Shown: positions 43,653-52,212, counted from the first letter of the stretch. The stretch is DNA of 64,000 nucleotides from Gammaproteobacteria bacterium (GCA_022825505.1 JAJDWR010000084.1:62001-126000), one strand, 5' to 3'. The notes: a model not told the origin generated them from the letters alone. Made by a program: numbers and translations.

Positions 43653-46600
43653 AAAGCCTGAATTCCGCAGTGCTTTCCACGTTGCGCATCGAATTCAGTG
43701 TGCGCCACAGACCGCGCCGCGCCGCATCGTGGCTGCAGAGCAGCCGTTCCGCGTTGCGCTCGCGGTCCGGCGCCTGGAATTTGAGATCCCGCCGCTCGGC
43801 CTCGCAGCGCCGCGCCTCGTCGTGCCACTGGGCGATCAGAGCGTCGATGTGAGCGGCGGTTTCGCTGGCACGCTCGGTTCCCGCGGCGTCCTCGCAGCGC
43901 CGCCGGAAAACTTCGATGATCGTTCTCGCCTCCGTGTCGTCCGGGTTGAAACGCCCCGCCGAGCGATTGTCGCGCAGTCGCGCGCACCCGTGCCTCAGCG
44001 CAATGACGAGGGCCGCGTGCAGCGCGCGGGTACGCACCTGGAACGTGAACGGCGTTACGCTGGTCGACTCCACGAATCGATAGAAGGATTCGTGATAGGG
44101 GCGGAAGCTCTCGTAATGCGACAGGCTTCTCGCCTGGTGCCGGTAATAGTTGGCGACGATCAGGCCCGGAACCTCATCCCTGCCCACGCGGCTGGAAGCC
44201 TGTATGTATTCGGCCGTGGTCAGGGGCTGACCGTTCACCACCATGAGCGCCAGCCGCGCCACATCCAGGCCCACCGACACCATGTTGGTCGCCAGTACCG
44301 CGTCGAGACAGCCGTCGCTTCCGCGGCGGGTGGCGAGCTGATGAAACGTGCGGGCGTTTTCCTGGGCGGGCTTCAGGCTCGTCAGTTGATCGATTCGGCA
44401 GTTGGCGAAGCGCGCTGGGGTGGCGGCCACGGCGGATGGCGCGGGACCGGTGCGGGGTCCGCCGACCGCTCCGTTGGCATCTCCCAACTCATCGCCTGCG
44501 GCGCGTTCGCGTTCCCCCTGTTCGCCGTAGAGTCGGCGGCCGAAGTCCCGCACGTCGGTCATGAAGGCGTTGTGGCTGTTGCCTACGCCCCTGAGGCTGC
44601 CGTGGTACACGACCTGCGTCCACCAGGCGTCCAGCAGCGCTTGCCGGTCCACCTCCCGATCGAATATCGCCTGCGGCGCCGCCAGCAGCGCGGCGGCGAG
44701 CGGGGCCATGCAGCGTTGCTGATCCAGCGCGGGGGCGAGGTAGCCGACGTACAGCCGCCCGGGCCGACTGCGGTCTGTGCGGGCGAACCAGGAGTCGTCG
44801 CAGGAAAGCCCCGGCGGCGGGAATACTGCGAGATCTCTCGCATACAGTCGCCGTACCTGTTCTCTCGCCATACGGATCGTTGCGGTGGAAGCCACGTATT
44901 TCGGGCGCACGCCCCGGCAGGTCAGCAAGGCGTCGAGGCCCGCCTCGTACAGCCCGGCCACGGAGCCCAGCGGTCCGGTGACCAGGTGCAGTTCGTCCTG
45001 GATGACGAGTTCAGGCGGTCGAACCACCTCCCGGCCTGCGGCGCCGGCCCCGAAGAACGCGTGGGCTCGCGGTTCCCAGGCAAGCCGCGCGAATTTGTCA
45101 ATGGTGCCGACCAGCAGCGCCGGCGGGCGCTCGTACAGAGCTTCGTCCACGACGTTGCAAGGCAGCGGACGGGGGTCGGCGCCGAACCTGCACTCAGGGT
45201 CCGGGCAGTGTAGCTGGAATTCCCGGTCGGTCGCGCGATAGCTCGCGCCCATGATGCTCAGGTCCTTGCGGCACCACAAGCACCGGTCCACCACCAGCTT
45301 CTGCGGCGCGTCCGGTTTTCCGGCCGCGATGTCCCGCACGGCGTTCAGCGCCTGGCCGAACCGGTTCGGACTAATGGCTCTGCCGACCCAGATGCCGATG
45401 GCGATGGGCTCCTCGCCCAGGCGTTCGGGCCGCTCCCTGCGCATCAGTTCCAATGCGAATATGACGCCGGCCGCGCGTTCGAACTGCTGGCGCGTCAGCA
45501 GACGCAGCGTGTAGCGCATGAACGCGGCCGTCCCTCCGCCTTCCCTGCCGTACTTCAGCCGCCGCCAGACGATTAGAAAGGCGATTAGACCCAGGTAGGC
45601 TTCGGTCTTTCCGCCGCCGGTGGGAAACCAGATGAGGTCGAGCACGTCGCGGTAGCCGCCGTCTTCCAGAACCGTCGATTCCATCGCCGTGAGCAGGAAC
45701 GCGAGCTGAAACGGACGCCAGCGAATACCGTCCGGGTCGGCGTCCTTCCCGGCGGCCACTCGCGCCTGGAGCATCTGGTCCAGCATCGCCTGGTTCGCCC
45801 ACCGGAACGACTGCGCGGCGATGGGCTCCGTCCGCAGCAGGTCGACGCCGCGCCGCATACGTCGCTGAGCTTCCTCCATCCGCCCGCACATGCGGTTGGC
45901 CGTTGCGCGCTCGATGGAGTCCCCAAGCCCGTCGGCCTCCCTTTGCCGCTCCGCGATCCAGTCGCCGTAGTCAGTCACGAAGCGGTCCAGGCCCTCGAAC
46001 GGAATCGACTCGGCCAGCCGGCGCATCGATAACGCCTTATCGTGTTCAGGATGGCTCGCAACGGCAACGATCGGAACTTCCGTCGCCGGCATGAATTCCG
46101 AACGAATACGCGGCGCCTTGTCCGGGTCGATGTCCCAGTCGACGGCGGCGCCGTGGCCGACCGCGTAGATGTTTCTGTCCCGGTACTGGAGTTCCAGTTC
46201 GCGCTCCTCTTCGGTCAGAAGGCTTGGGTCCACCCGCGGGTACTCAAGCAGATGCCCGGCCTCGATCTCGCATTCGATATGCGCCTCGAACAGCGATTTC
46301 TCAGTCCGGTCAAGCTTTCTGCGGCTCCCGAACGCCTCCGGATCGAGCCTGTTCCGGTTGAACAGCGTGACGGTGAAAATCGTTCCCGTTGCATGCTGGC
46401 GGGCGCGGACGTCGATGCCGGCACCCGCGCGGGCGCCTTTGCGCGCGCCCTCCTTCCAGATCTCCCATGTGGACGGCCCGCCTGGCTTCCAGGTCACGGA
46501 CCATGGATCGAACGGACTCCTTTCGAACTCCTGGCGCTGAAACCGGCCCTCCGGGCTTCGCTCGCCGGCGACCTCACCGTAGCGGGCGGCGGTTGCGGTG

Positions 46601-46947
46601 ATCAACAGCCGGGCATCGCCCCGGACGCAGAATGAAAAGCCGACCGAGGAGGGCGGTACGTAGCGGCGGCGCCGTGCCGCCTGTGCCGGCGCCGGGCTGT
46701 CCGGCCCGCCGCCGTCCGCTGGCTCTCCGTCCCCGTTCCCGTCGTCATAAAGCAGGTCGGCGTCGGCTTCGGTCCCCGGCGTAGGGGAGGCCGGGTCGGT
46801 GCCTGTCACGCCCGGGTCGACGGGATGTAACACGCCGGTCGGGTATCGTTCCAGGGGAGACATCGACAAGCGGCCTTGCGCCGCGGGGCCGACAAGCTGC
46901 TCGCGCAGCCAGTTCACCAGCCTCTGTCTCGGCTCCCTGTAATTCAC
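43645..46947 (-). CDS. DrmA-like SF2 helicase
   Basis: 1100 residues, GTG at 46947. The N-terminal half (to about residue 400) is a family-specific region starting RQRLVNWLREQLVGPAAQGR. The helicase part has Walker A FPTGGGKTEAYLGL (K447), a variant DExH box IQDELHLV (D651-E652), motif III STATI (687-691) and motif VI YIQASSRVGRD (R923). A zinc-finger-like insert (CLWCRKD, CPDPECRFG) lies between motifs I and II. The order helicase then DUF1998 and the motif set match DrmA of DISARM. It is the first gene of the four-gene operon. Confidence 0.85.
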   Translation of the reverse strand: MNYREPRQRLVNWLREQLVGPAAQGRLSMSPLERYPTGVLHPVDPGVTGTDPASPTPGTEADADLLYDDGNGDGEPADGGGPDSPAPAQAARRRRYVPPSSVGFSFCVRGDARLLITATAARYGEVAGERSPEGRFQRQEFERSPFDPWSVTWKPGGPSTWEIWKEGARKGARAGAGIDVRARQHATGTIFTVTLFNRNRLDPEAFGSRRKLDRTEKSLFEAHIECEIEAGHLLEYPRVDPSLLTEEERELELQYRDRNIYAVGHGAAVDWDIDPDKAPRIRSEFMPATEVPIVAVASHPEHDKALSMRRLAESIPFEGLDRFVTDYGDWIAERQREADGLGDSIERATANRMCGRMEEAQRRMRRGVDLLRTEPIAAQSFRWANQAMLDQMLQARVAAGKDADPDGIRWRPFQLAFLLTAMESTVLEDGGYRDVLDLIWFPTGGGKTEAYLGLIAFLIVWRRLKYGREGGGTAAFMRYTLRLLTRQQFERAAGVIFALELMRRERPERLGEEPIAIGIWVGRAISPNRFGQALNAVRDIAAGKPDAPQKLVVDRCLWCRKDLSIMGASYRATDREFQLHCPDPECRFGADPRPLPCNVVDEALYERPPALLVGTIDKFARLAWEPRAHAFFGAGAAGREVVRPPELVIQDELHLVTGPLGSVAGLYEAGLDALLTCRGVRPKYVASTATIRMAREQVRRLYARDLAVFPPPGLSCDDSWFARTDRSRPGRLYVGYLAPALDQQRCMAPLAAALLAAPQAIFDREVDRQALLDAWWTQVVYHGSLRGVGNSHNAFMTDVRDFGRRLYGEQGERERAAGDELGDANGAVGGPRTGPAPSAVAATPARFANCRIDQLTSLKPAQENARTFHQLATRRGSDGCLDAVLATNMVSVGLDVARLALMVVNGQPLTTAEYIQASSRVGRDEVPGLIVANYYRHQARSLSHYESFRPYHESFYRFVESTSVTPFTFQVRTRALHAALVIALRHGCARLRDNRSAGRFNPDDTEARTIIEVFRRRCEDAAGTERASETAAHIDALIAQWHDEARRCEAERRDLKFQAPDRERNAERLLCSHDAARRGLWRTLNSMRNVESTAEFRLYG

Positions 46948-47256
46948 CCGTCAACTCGATTCGCCGTGGCGCGAAGTATCTTATTGAATCGCTGGGTGCG
47001 TCGCTAGGGAAGCTCAGAGCAAGTGCCAACGCGCACTTTGCCACCCCGCCTATTCAATAGATTGCGATGGGCGATGGCGGAGCGCATGGTCTCGATCAGG
47101 CCCTCCCATGCGGTGATCGCCCCGCCAAACAGAGCGCTGACTCCTGGGAAACAGGGTGTTTGCATGCAACGTTGTGGCCAAGCTCGTCCGGCATGGGTCG
47201 GAGAACCGGCTGAGCGATGTTCGTCTGATGCGGGCGGTGGGTACGGGCCGCAGCGC
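46948..47256. other. Intergenic region upstream of the drm-like operon
   Basis: 309 bp between the DrmA-like start and the vapC stop, expected to contain the operon promoter. No convincing -35/-10 pair at 17-bp spacing was found. A perfect small palindrome CTATTCAATAG lies at 47049-47059. No recognisable gene. Confidence 0.4.
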
Positions 47257-47661
47257 CTACCAAACTTCAACCCGCAGTCCAGGCACGCGCCTGAATTCCA
47301 TCGCGTTCCGCGTGACCAGGATCAGCCCGCGAGACAGGGCGATGGAGGCGATCATCAGGTCGTTTGCGCCGATCATTGCGCCCTCGCGGCGAAGGTCGGC
47401 CCTGACGACACCGTATTGACCTGCTGCGGCATCGTCGAAGGGAAGCGATTGAAACGCATCGCAGAATGCGGCTACGCGCTGAAGGTTGTCGGCGACGCGG
47501 CTTGAATTGCGGGCGCCGAACTCGAGTTCGGCTTTCACTACGCTGCAGAGACAAACGGACCCGGGAGAGAGATCGAGCAACCGCTGGACCGCAGGATCGC
47601 TGACATCTCCGGTTCGATTGATCATCGGCACGCAGATGCTCGTGTCCAGCAGTCGAATCAA
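47257..47661 (-). CDS. vapC: VapC-type PIN-domain toxin
   Basis: 134 residues from a TTG at 47661 that overlaps the vapB stop (TTGA), the classic coupling of antitoxin and toxin. PIN acidic residues are present: D in IRLLDTSICVPMINR, E in SVVKAELEFGARNS, D in IGANDLMIASIALSRG and the N/E of LVTRNAMEFRRVPGL. VapC toxins cleave RNA, often tRNA or rRNA, when released from VapB. The module flanks the drm-like operon, in the same direction. Confidence 0.88.
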   Translation of the reverse strand: MIRLLDTSICVPMINRTGDVSDPAVQRLLDLSPGSVCLCSVVKAELEFGARNSSRVADNLQRVAAFCDAFQSLPFDDAAAGQYGVVRADLRREGAMIGANDLMIASIALSRGLILVTRNAMEFRRVPGLRVEVW

Positions 47662-47879
47662 GACAGCGGCTCGACCTGTTCGGGCAACGGGTCGTCGGGT
47701 TCTTCCAGGTCGCCTCCGCCGAATTCCACGACGTCCAGGAATTCCCTGGGCCAGTCCGTGACGGTAGCGTCGCGAATGAGGCCGTTTACCCAGGCTGAAA
47801 GGCTCAGATGCCGCTCGTTGGCGCAGTTGCGCGCCAGTTCGAGAATATCGGCCGGCAGATAAATGGTCACCTGTGCCAT
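47658..47879 (-). CDS. vapB: VapB-like ribbon-helix-helix antitoxin
   Basis: 73 residues from the ATG at 47879. The N-terminal MAQVTIYLPADILELARNCA is a CopG/RHH beta-strand and helix, followed by RHLSLSAWVNGLIRDA. The acidic C-terminus (GGGDLEEPDDPLPEQ) would wrap the toxin. An inverted repeat overlaps its start codon and probably serves as its autoregulatory operator. The stop overlaps vapC. Confidence 0.85.
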   Translation of the reverse strand: MAQVTIYLPADILELARNCANERHLSLSAWVNGLIRDATVTDWPREFLDVVEFGGGDLEEPDDPLPEQVEPLS

Positions 47880-47907
47880 ATACCAAGTATAAGTGTCAAA
47901 GTATATG
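47877..47907 (-). promoter_or_regulatory. Inverted-repeat operator at the vapBC start
   Basis: CATATAC (47877-47883) and GTATATG (47901-47907) form perfect 7-bp arms around an AT-rich centre that also contains two direct copies of TATACTT on the minus strand. The position over the start codon fits autorepression by the VapBC complex. Confidence 0.5.
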
Positions 47908-48054
47908 ATGCGCAATCAGCGATTCCCGGTATGTCCGTCAGCCCCTGATCCGGGACGGGCCTGGGAGTCGGGCTGGGGCGAATCCCTGCGGCCAGAGCTC
48001 CCGGGTACCCGCTGGCGGCGGCTTGCGCGGGCCGCGGGCCGGCCTTAGACTGCG

Positions 48055-48678
48055 ATGCCCCGCGCGGTAGACGCGCGAGTATCAGGAGCCGTCGTGTCCC
48101 GACCGAGTCGAACAGAAGCCGAAGAAGCAGTGCGAACGCTGCTTCGCTGGCTGGGCGACAACCCGAATCGGGAGGGTCTTATGGCCACGCCCGGCCGGGT
48201 GGCGAAGGCATACGAGGAATGGTTCGCCGGCTACAACGACGATCCCGTCGCGTACCTGCGCCGGACATTTCATGAAGTCGACGGCTACGACGAGATGATC
48301 GTGCTGCGGGATGTCAGCTTCGAGTCACACTGCGAGCATCACCTGGCGCCGATCATCGGCAAGGCCCAGGTGGGTTACCTGCCGGACCGGAAAGTGGTCG
48401 GCATCAGCAAGCTGGCCCGGGTGGTGGAAACGTTCGCCAAGCGACTGCAGGTGCAGGAGGCCATGACCGCGCAGATCGCCAATTGCATCAACGATGTCCT
48501 GAAACCCAAGGGAGTCGGTGTCGTGGTGGAGGGCGTGCATCATTGCATGACGACGCGAGGCATCCACAAGCCCGGGGTGGCGATGATGACCAGTTGTCTG
48601 TTGGGGGATTTTCGTTCGGATCCCCGCACTCGCGCGGAATTCCTGAATATTATTCGTCGGGCGCCGTTGCCGGACTGA
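48055..48678 (+). CDS. folE: GTP cyclohydrolase I
   Basis: 207 residues, ATG at 48055 (a GTG at 48094 is an alternative). FolE makes dihydroneopterin triphosphate, the first step of folate synthesis. Signatures are TPGRVAKAYEEWFAGY, SHCEHHLAPIIGKAQVGYLP (zinc ligands C and H), VVGISKLARVVETFAKRLQV and VVVEGVHHCMTTRGIHKPG. It converges on ubiX with a palindromic element between them. Confidence 0.95.
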   Translation: MPRAVDARVSGAVVSRPSRTEAEEAVRTLLRWLGDNPNREGLMATPGRVAKAYEEWFAGYNDDPVAYLRRTFHEVDGYDEMIVLRDVSFESHCEHHLAPIIGKAQVGYLPDRKVVGISKLARVVETFAKRLQVQEAMTAQIANCINDVLKPKGVGVVVEGVHHCMTTRGIHKPGVAMMTSCLLGDFRSDPRTRAEFLNIIRRAPLPD

Positions 48679-48696
48679 ATTCGGCTCGCGAATTCC

Positions 48697-48839
48697 GCGA
48701 GGGCGCGCGCGACCCCTGTTGCGCACTCAATCTCGCCCGCCATCCATGGCGGGCTCGAATCGGGGCTCGGCGCTCCTGGCCAACCATGGCCCCGCGCCGA
48801 GCCCACGACGTGCGCAACAGGGGTCGCGCACGCCCTCGC
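48697..48839. repeat. Palindromic dispersed element, copy A
   Basis: 29-bp arms (48697-48725 and 48811-48839, one mismatch) enclose an 85-bp core with its own hairpins: GCCCGCCAT/ATGGCGGGC and GGGGCTCGGCGC/GCGCCGAGCCC. The core is about 90% identical by eye to the reverse complement of the core at 58647-58728. The outer arms are unrelated to those of the other copy. It lies between the convergent folE and ubiX genes and could end both transcripts. Confidence 0.85.
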
Positions 48840-48862
48840 TACGCTGTGGATTGGAAATAGCG

Positions 48863-49441
48863 CTACGTTTCCTTGACGCCCTGCCAGCGCTTTACCAGGC
48901 TTGAGTCGACATCGAACAGGTCGAGCATTCGCCCGACACTCTGATTGACCATGTCGTCCAGGTTGTCGAGTCTGGCGTAGAAGGACGGTACCGGGGGGAA
49001 AATGATGCCGCCCATCTCGGTTACGGCGGTCATGTTCTTCAGATGAGCCAGGTTCAGGGGGGTCTCCCTGACCATCAGGACCAGCCTGCGGCGCTCCTTC
49101 AGGACCACGTCGGCTGCGCGGGAAACCAGGTTGTCCGCCAAACCTATGGAGATGGCGGCCAGGGTCTTCATGGTGCACGGCGCCACCAGCATGCCGTTGG
49201 TCCTGAACGAACCGCTGGCGATTGTCGCGCCGATGTCGCGATTGTCGTGGACCACGTCGGCCAGTTCTTCCAACGCGGTACGCGGCATGCGCAACTCGGT
49301 GGCGACGTTGAGGAAGCCGGCTCGCGAAACGATCAGGTGCGTTTCGATTTTATCGTGCTCCCGCAACTCTTCCAGCAGGCGCACGCCATAGACGGAACCG
49401 GCTGCACCGGTGATGGCCACGATGATTCGGCGCTTGGTCAT
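48863..49441 (-). CDS. ubiX: Flavin prenyltransferase UbiX
   Basis: 192 residues. Motifs are VAITGAAGSVYGVRLLEEL (FMN-binding loop), SGSFRTNGMLVAPCTMKTLA, AISIGLADNLVSRAADVVLK and RRRLVLMVRETPLNLAHLKN. UbiX makes prenylated FMN for the decarboxylase UbiD in ubiquinone synthesis. Its ATG at 49441 lies 10 bp after the stop of the KGGVGR-ATPase gene, so it may be read through from the conflict operon upstream. Confidence 0.94.
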   Translation of the reverse strand: MTKRRIIVAITGAAGSVYGVRLLEELREHDKIETHLIVSRAGFLNVATELRMPRTALEELADVVHDNRDIGATIASGSFRTNGMLVAPCTMKTLAAISIGLADNLVSRAADVVLKERRRLVLMVRETPLNLAHLKNMTAVTEMGGIIFPPVPSFYARLDNLDDMVNQSVGRMLDLFDVDSSLVKRWQGVKET

Positions 49442-49450
49442 CGAACCAGT

Positions 49451-51277
49451 TTACCCCGCAGGCGTAGATTCGTCGCGGCGCATGAACAGTGGTATCCGAT
49501 CTTCGTCGCCGTCGATCAGAGATGCGATCTCGCGCATATCGGTGCGAAATTCCCGGTTGGAAGCGTTGCGGTAGCGCCAGCAACTGAAAATCATGCGTTC
49601 CGTTTTGGCCTCAGTCAGCGCCTTTTCCACGACTGTGCGGGCGGTCTCGTAGTCGCCGGCCGCCCAGTGAGCGACGGACAGACACTGCAAGTAGTTCGCA
49701 TCGTCCGCGTGGTTAGTCTCTTTGATCGACAGTGCTACGACGTGATCGAATAATGCCTTATCGACCTTGCCGTCAACCGCCCAGCGAGCCATCGCATAGT
49801 TGAACGTGTCCTGAATGTCCATTTGATCCACGCTTCTTCCCTCGTGAGCAAGCGCGCCCACGGCGTCTTGAAACCTTCCTGCGCCAATGTGATTCAGTGC
49901 CAAGGCACTTCGCGCCGCTTCTCGGTCCTTCTCCCCCAGGTCAATATCGTCCACCATGTCCTCAAGGATGGCCGTGCTTGCATCAAACTTCGTCCAACGC
50001 GGAAGGCTCTCCGCCAGCCAGACTCGATCTTCCACATCCAGCGAGGCCACCGCTGGGAATTGTCCCATGTCGTTTGCAGCCGAATCGGGGATCAGGCGTG
50101 CCGCTTGCATCGTTAGATGTGGCGGGAGATTTGGTTGTTGTAGCGCGTTGATCGCATCTTCACCGGCCCCTTCGGTGTCACCTCGATCATTTCGCAGTCG
50201 GGCTCGGTGTAAATACGCTTCGGGTTCCCGGTAACCGCGCTCAATTGCATCGTCCAGGAGAGACTCCCCTCTCTTAAGGCCGCGTTGAGCCGCGAGAGTC
50301 CCGAGCCTAAACAACACTTCTCCGTCCTCGGCGTGCAACAACGCGATTTTCGTGATCGTGTCGGCGAGGCTTGAAGCAGACTCTCCCGGGATTGGCCATG
50401 GTTCATCCAGGTTACGCTGGCGACGCCTGACGAAGTGCATGGCGCCATCCCGGTCCTCCAGATTTCCTCTGACGATCCGGTCGCCCACGTCAACGTATTC
50501 TCGCGCGAGACGGCTCCGGGGGCAGTCCCGCACGAATACCGCCTGATTGAGCAACGACAGACTGTCGTAACGGTGGACCACGAGGGGTTCGTCCTCGAAT
50601 CCCAACCCGCTTTGGAATCGCTGCTTTATCCCCGTCAGAATTTCATCTTCGTCGTCGAGGTCCGGGACGTTCGACATCACGAAGTGGAGTTCGATCTGTT
50701 TGCTTCGCGGCGGATTCGCTTCCGACCGAACGTCGGCGACGATCTTTGTCAGGCCCCGCAGATTCTGCTCGTTTGGGAAGAAAAGCACCGTCACCGCATC
50801 CGGCAGCTGCCTCGTACAGATTCCGCCTGTGTCTGTGTATCCGGTACGCGAATCAATCAGGACATAATCCGCCTTGATCTCCTGCCTCCACTGCTCCTGC
50901 AGGTCCTCGAAGAGCAGGTAGCCGTCACGTTCGGCGTACAGGGCTTGCCAGTCGATTTGTCCGAAGTTCGAAGCGTACCCGGTTCGGGCTGCCCCCGAAG
51001 GCATGACCAGCAGGTTGTCGACCACCGGCGACGCGCCGATGTAGTCGCGAACGTCTGGAGCCACATCGGTATCCAGGTAAGTGGTGACGTATTCAACAAG
51101 GCCCGGGGTAGGCGTTTCGGGCGACAGCACGGAAAATGTATCGAGCCCGGGAGCCTCCAGGTCGAAGTCCACGGCAAGCACGCGACGCCCACGTTGTGCC
51201 AGGTCGACGGCGACATTGACCAGCGCCATCGAACGGCCGACTCCGCCCTTGAAGGAGTAGAAAGTGCAGATGTACAT
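49451..51277 (-). CDS. KGGVGR-variant ParA-like ATPase with helical-repeat C-terminus
   Basis: 608 residues. The N-terminal SIMIBI NTPase has the variant Walker A YSFKGGVGRSMALVNVAVDL (KGGVGRS at 10-16), switch VLAVDFDLEAPGLDTF and ADYVLIDSRTGYTDTGG. Residues from about 300 are helical, TPR-like repeats (EDGEVLFRLGTLAAQRGLKR, EAYLHRARLRNDRGDTEGAG). KGGVGR-motif ATPases fused to repeats occur in bacterial conflict loci. Its start follows the MqsA-like stop by 3 bp, which makes it the third gene of a probable toxin operon. Confidence 0.85.
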   Translation of the reverse strand: MYICTFYSFKGGVGRSMALVNVAVDLAQRGRRVLAVDFDLEAPGLDTFSVLSPETPTPGLVEYVTTYLDTDVAPDVRDYIGASPVVDNLLVMPSGAARTGYASNFGQIDWQALYAERDGYLLFEDLQEQWRQEIKADYVLIDSRTGYTDTGGICTRQLPDAVTVLFFPNEQNLRGLTKIVADVRSEANPPRSKQIELHFVMSNVPDLDDEDEILTGIKQRFQSGLGFEDEPLVVHRYDSLSLLNQAVFVRDCPRSRLAREYVDVGDRIVRGNLEDRDGAMHFVRRRQRNLDEPWPIPGESASSLADTITKIALLHAEDGEVLFRLGTLAAQRGLKRGESLLDDAIERGYREPEAYLHRARLRNDRGDTEGAGEDAINALQQPNLPPHLTMQAARLIPDSAANDMGQFPAVASLDVEDRVWLAESLPRWTKFDASTAILEDMVDDIDLGEKDREAARSALALNHIGAGRFQDAVGALAHEGRSVDQMDIQDTFNYAMARWAVDGKVDKALFDHVVALSIKETNHADDANYLQCLSVAHWAAGDYETARTVVEKALTEAKTERMIFSCWRYRNASNREFRTDMREIASLIDGDEDRIPLFMRRDESTPAG

Positions 51278-51280
51278 CGG

Positions 51281-51838
51281 TCAGGCAACCTTCCGCAACT
51301 CGAAAATCCGTTGTTCCTGCCGGAGTTCGTCCGTGATGCGGACTGCCCGAAAACGTCGGGTCGATAGAGCGGCCTTCCTGGCGCCGCTGGTTGCCGACTG
51401 CATTGCGGCCAGAAGCCGATCGATCCCGCCCGGTTGCGCGAGCAGGCGCAGATATCGGTCGTTGGCCCGATTCTGGGTTACGGTCCCGTTTTCCCACCGC
51501 GCCAGCGTCGCTTCGCCCAGCCCGCTCAGCCTTGCGAATTCGGCCCGGTTCATACTGTAGCGAAGGCGAATGTCCTTGATCTCCCACGGGCTCAACACGC
51601 CAAGGTGCTTGCACACCGCCTCGTGTTTGCATCTTTCACCGTCGGAATCGAGAAACTCAAAGTCGCACGCCTCACATCGTCCGTAAGGCAAATCGGCGCT
51701 GAGTTCCACCGCTTCGTCACCTACGCCGTACGTAAACTCATGCAGGCACCAAAGAGTTTCGGCCGGGCCATCGCAAATCGGGCACCGACGGGACTGCGCA
51801 ACATGGCGTGCTTGGGGTTCTCGTGTTTCGATACTCAT
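51281..51838 (-). CDS. MqsA/YgiT-like zinc-finger and HTH antitoxin
   Basis: 185 residues, ATG at 51838. The N-terminal zinc site has CPICDG and CEACDFEF, as in MqsA/YgiT; an XRE-type HTH follows (LRYSMNRAEFARLSGLGEAT, LARWENGTVTQNRANDRYLR). A basic C-terminal tail extends beyond E. coli MqsA. It probably neutralises the upstream gene product and represses the operon. Its start shares one base with the upstream stop (TAATG). Confidence 0.85.
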   Translation of the reverse strand: MSIETREPQARHVAQSRRCPICDGPAETLWCLHEFTYGVGDEAVELSADLPYGRCEACDFEFLDSDGERCKHEAVCKHLGVLSPWEIKDIRLRYSMNRAEFARLSGLGEATLARWENGTVTQNRANDRYLRLLAQPGGIDRLLAAMQSATSGARKAALSTRRFRAVRITDELRQEQRIFELRKVA

Positions 51839-52212
51839 TACGATGACTCCTCAGAGTAATCCGCAGGAAGCTCTGAATAGTGAAAGCTGCGGCCAATCAC
51901 CTTCTTGCCCGCAAGCTGCAACTTTACGTACACGGGCCGCTCGTGCCCGAGATCCATTTTCATCACAAAGCCTGTTTTGCCGGGTGGTCGATTTAACTCA
52001 ACGGTTTCTACCGGATGCCCGTCTTCGAGCTTTGTTGCTATGAGTTCCCATGCCGCGATGTCCGTAAACGCGTTGCCCAGTACCGCGTCCGGATTGCGTA
52101 CCTGCCCGGGGCGCCAGTCTGTCGGTAGGTCCGGACGAAATGCGGAAGAGCGCGTTTTCGCAGACTTGGCCCGATCGGCAAGCTGGCGTCTCGTTTCCTT
52201 GTCGATAGCCAT
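51838..52212 (-). CDS. Putative toxin partner of the MqsA-like protein
   Basis: 124 residues, ATG at 52212. The N-terminus is basic (KETRRQLADRAKSAKTR). The C-terminal half reads AWELIATKLEDGHPVETVEL, TGFVMKMDLG and VYVKLQLAGKKVIGRSFHYS, a small alpha/beta fold with a RelE/MqsR-like final strand. I cannot name the family. Position directly before an antitoxin-type gene, with a one-base overlap, supports a toxin role. An overlapping frame from 52297 shares the upstream region. Confidence 0.6.
   Translation of the reverse strand: MAIDKETRRQLADRAKSAKTRSSAFRPDLPTDWRPGQVRNPDAVLGNAFTDIAAWELIATKLEDGHPVETVELNRPPGKTGFVMKMDLGHERPVYVKLQLAGKKVIGRSFHYSELPADYSEESS

Noticed and set aside
38906..46947. Canonical DISARM system
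   Set aside because: No methylase gene and no phospholipase-D-like drmC are present in or next to the operon, so only a DISARM-like core can be claimed.
47023..47270. Short coding-like stretch upstream of the drm-like operon (ALFGGAITAWEGLIETMRSA)
   Set aside because: No start context, partner or recognisable family; too weak to call a gene.
48680..48860. Protein-coding frames through the palindromic element between folE and ubiX
   Set aside because: The frames arise from the repeat itself, and similar spurious frames appear in copy B at 58.6 kb.
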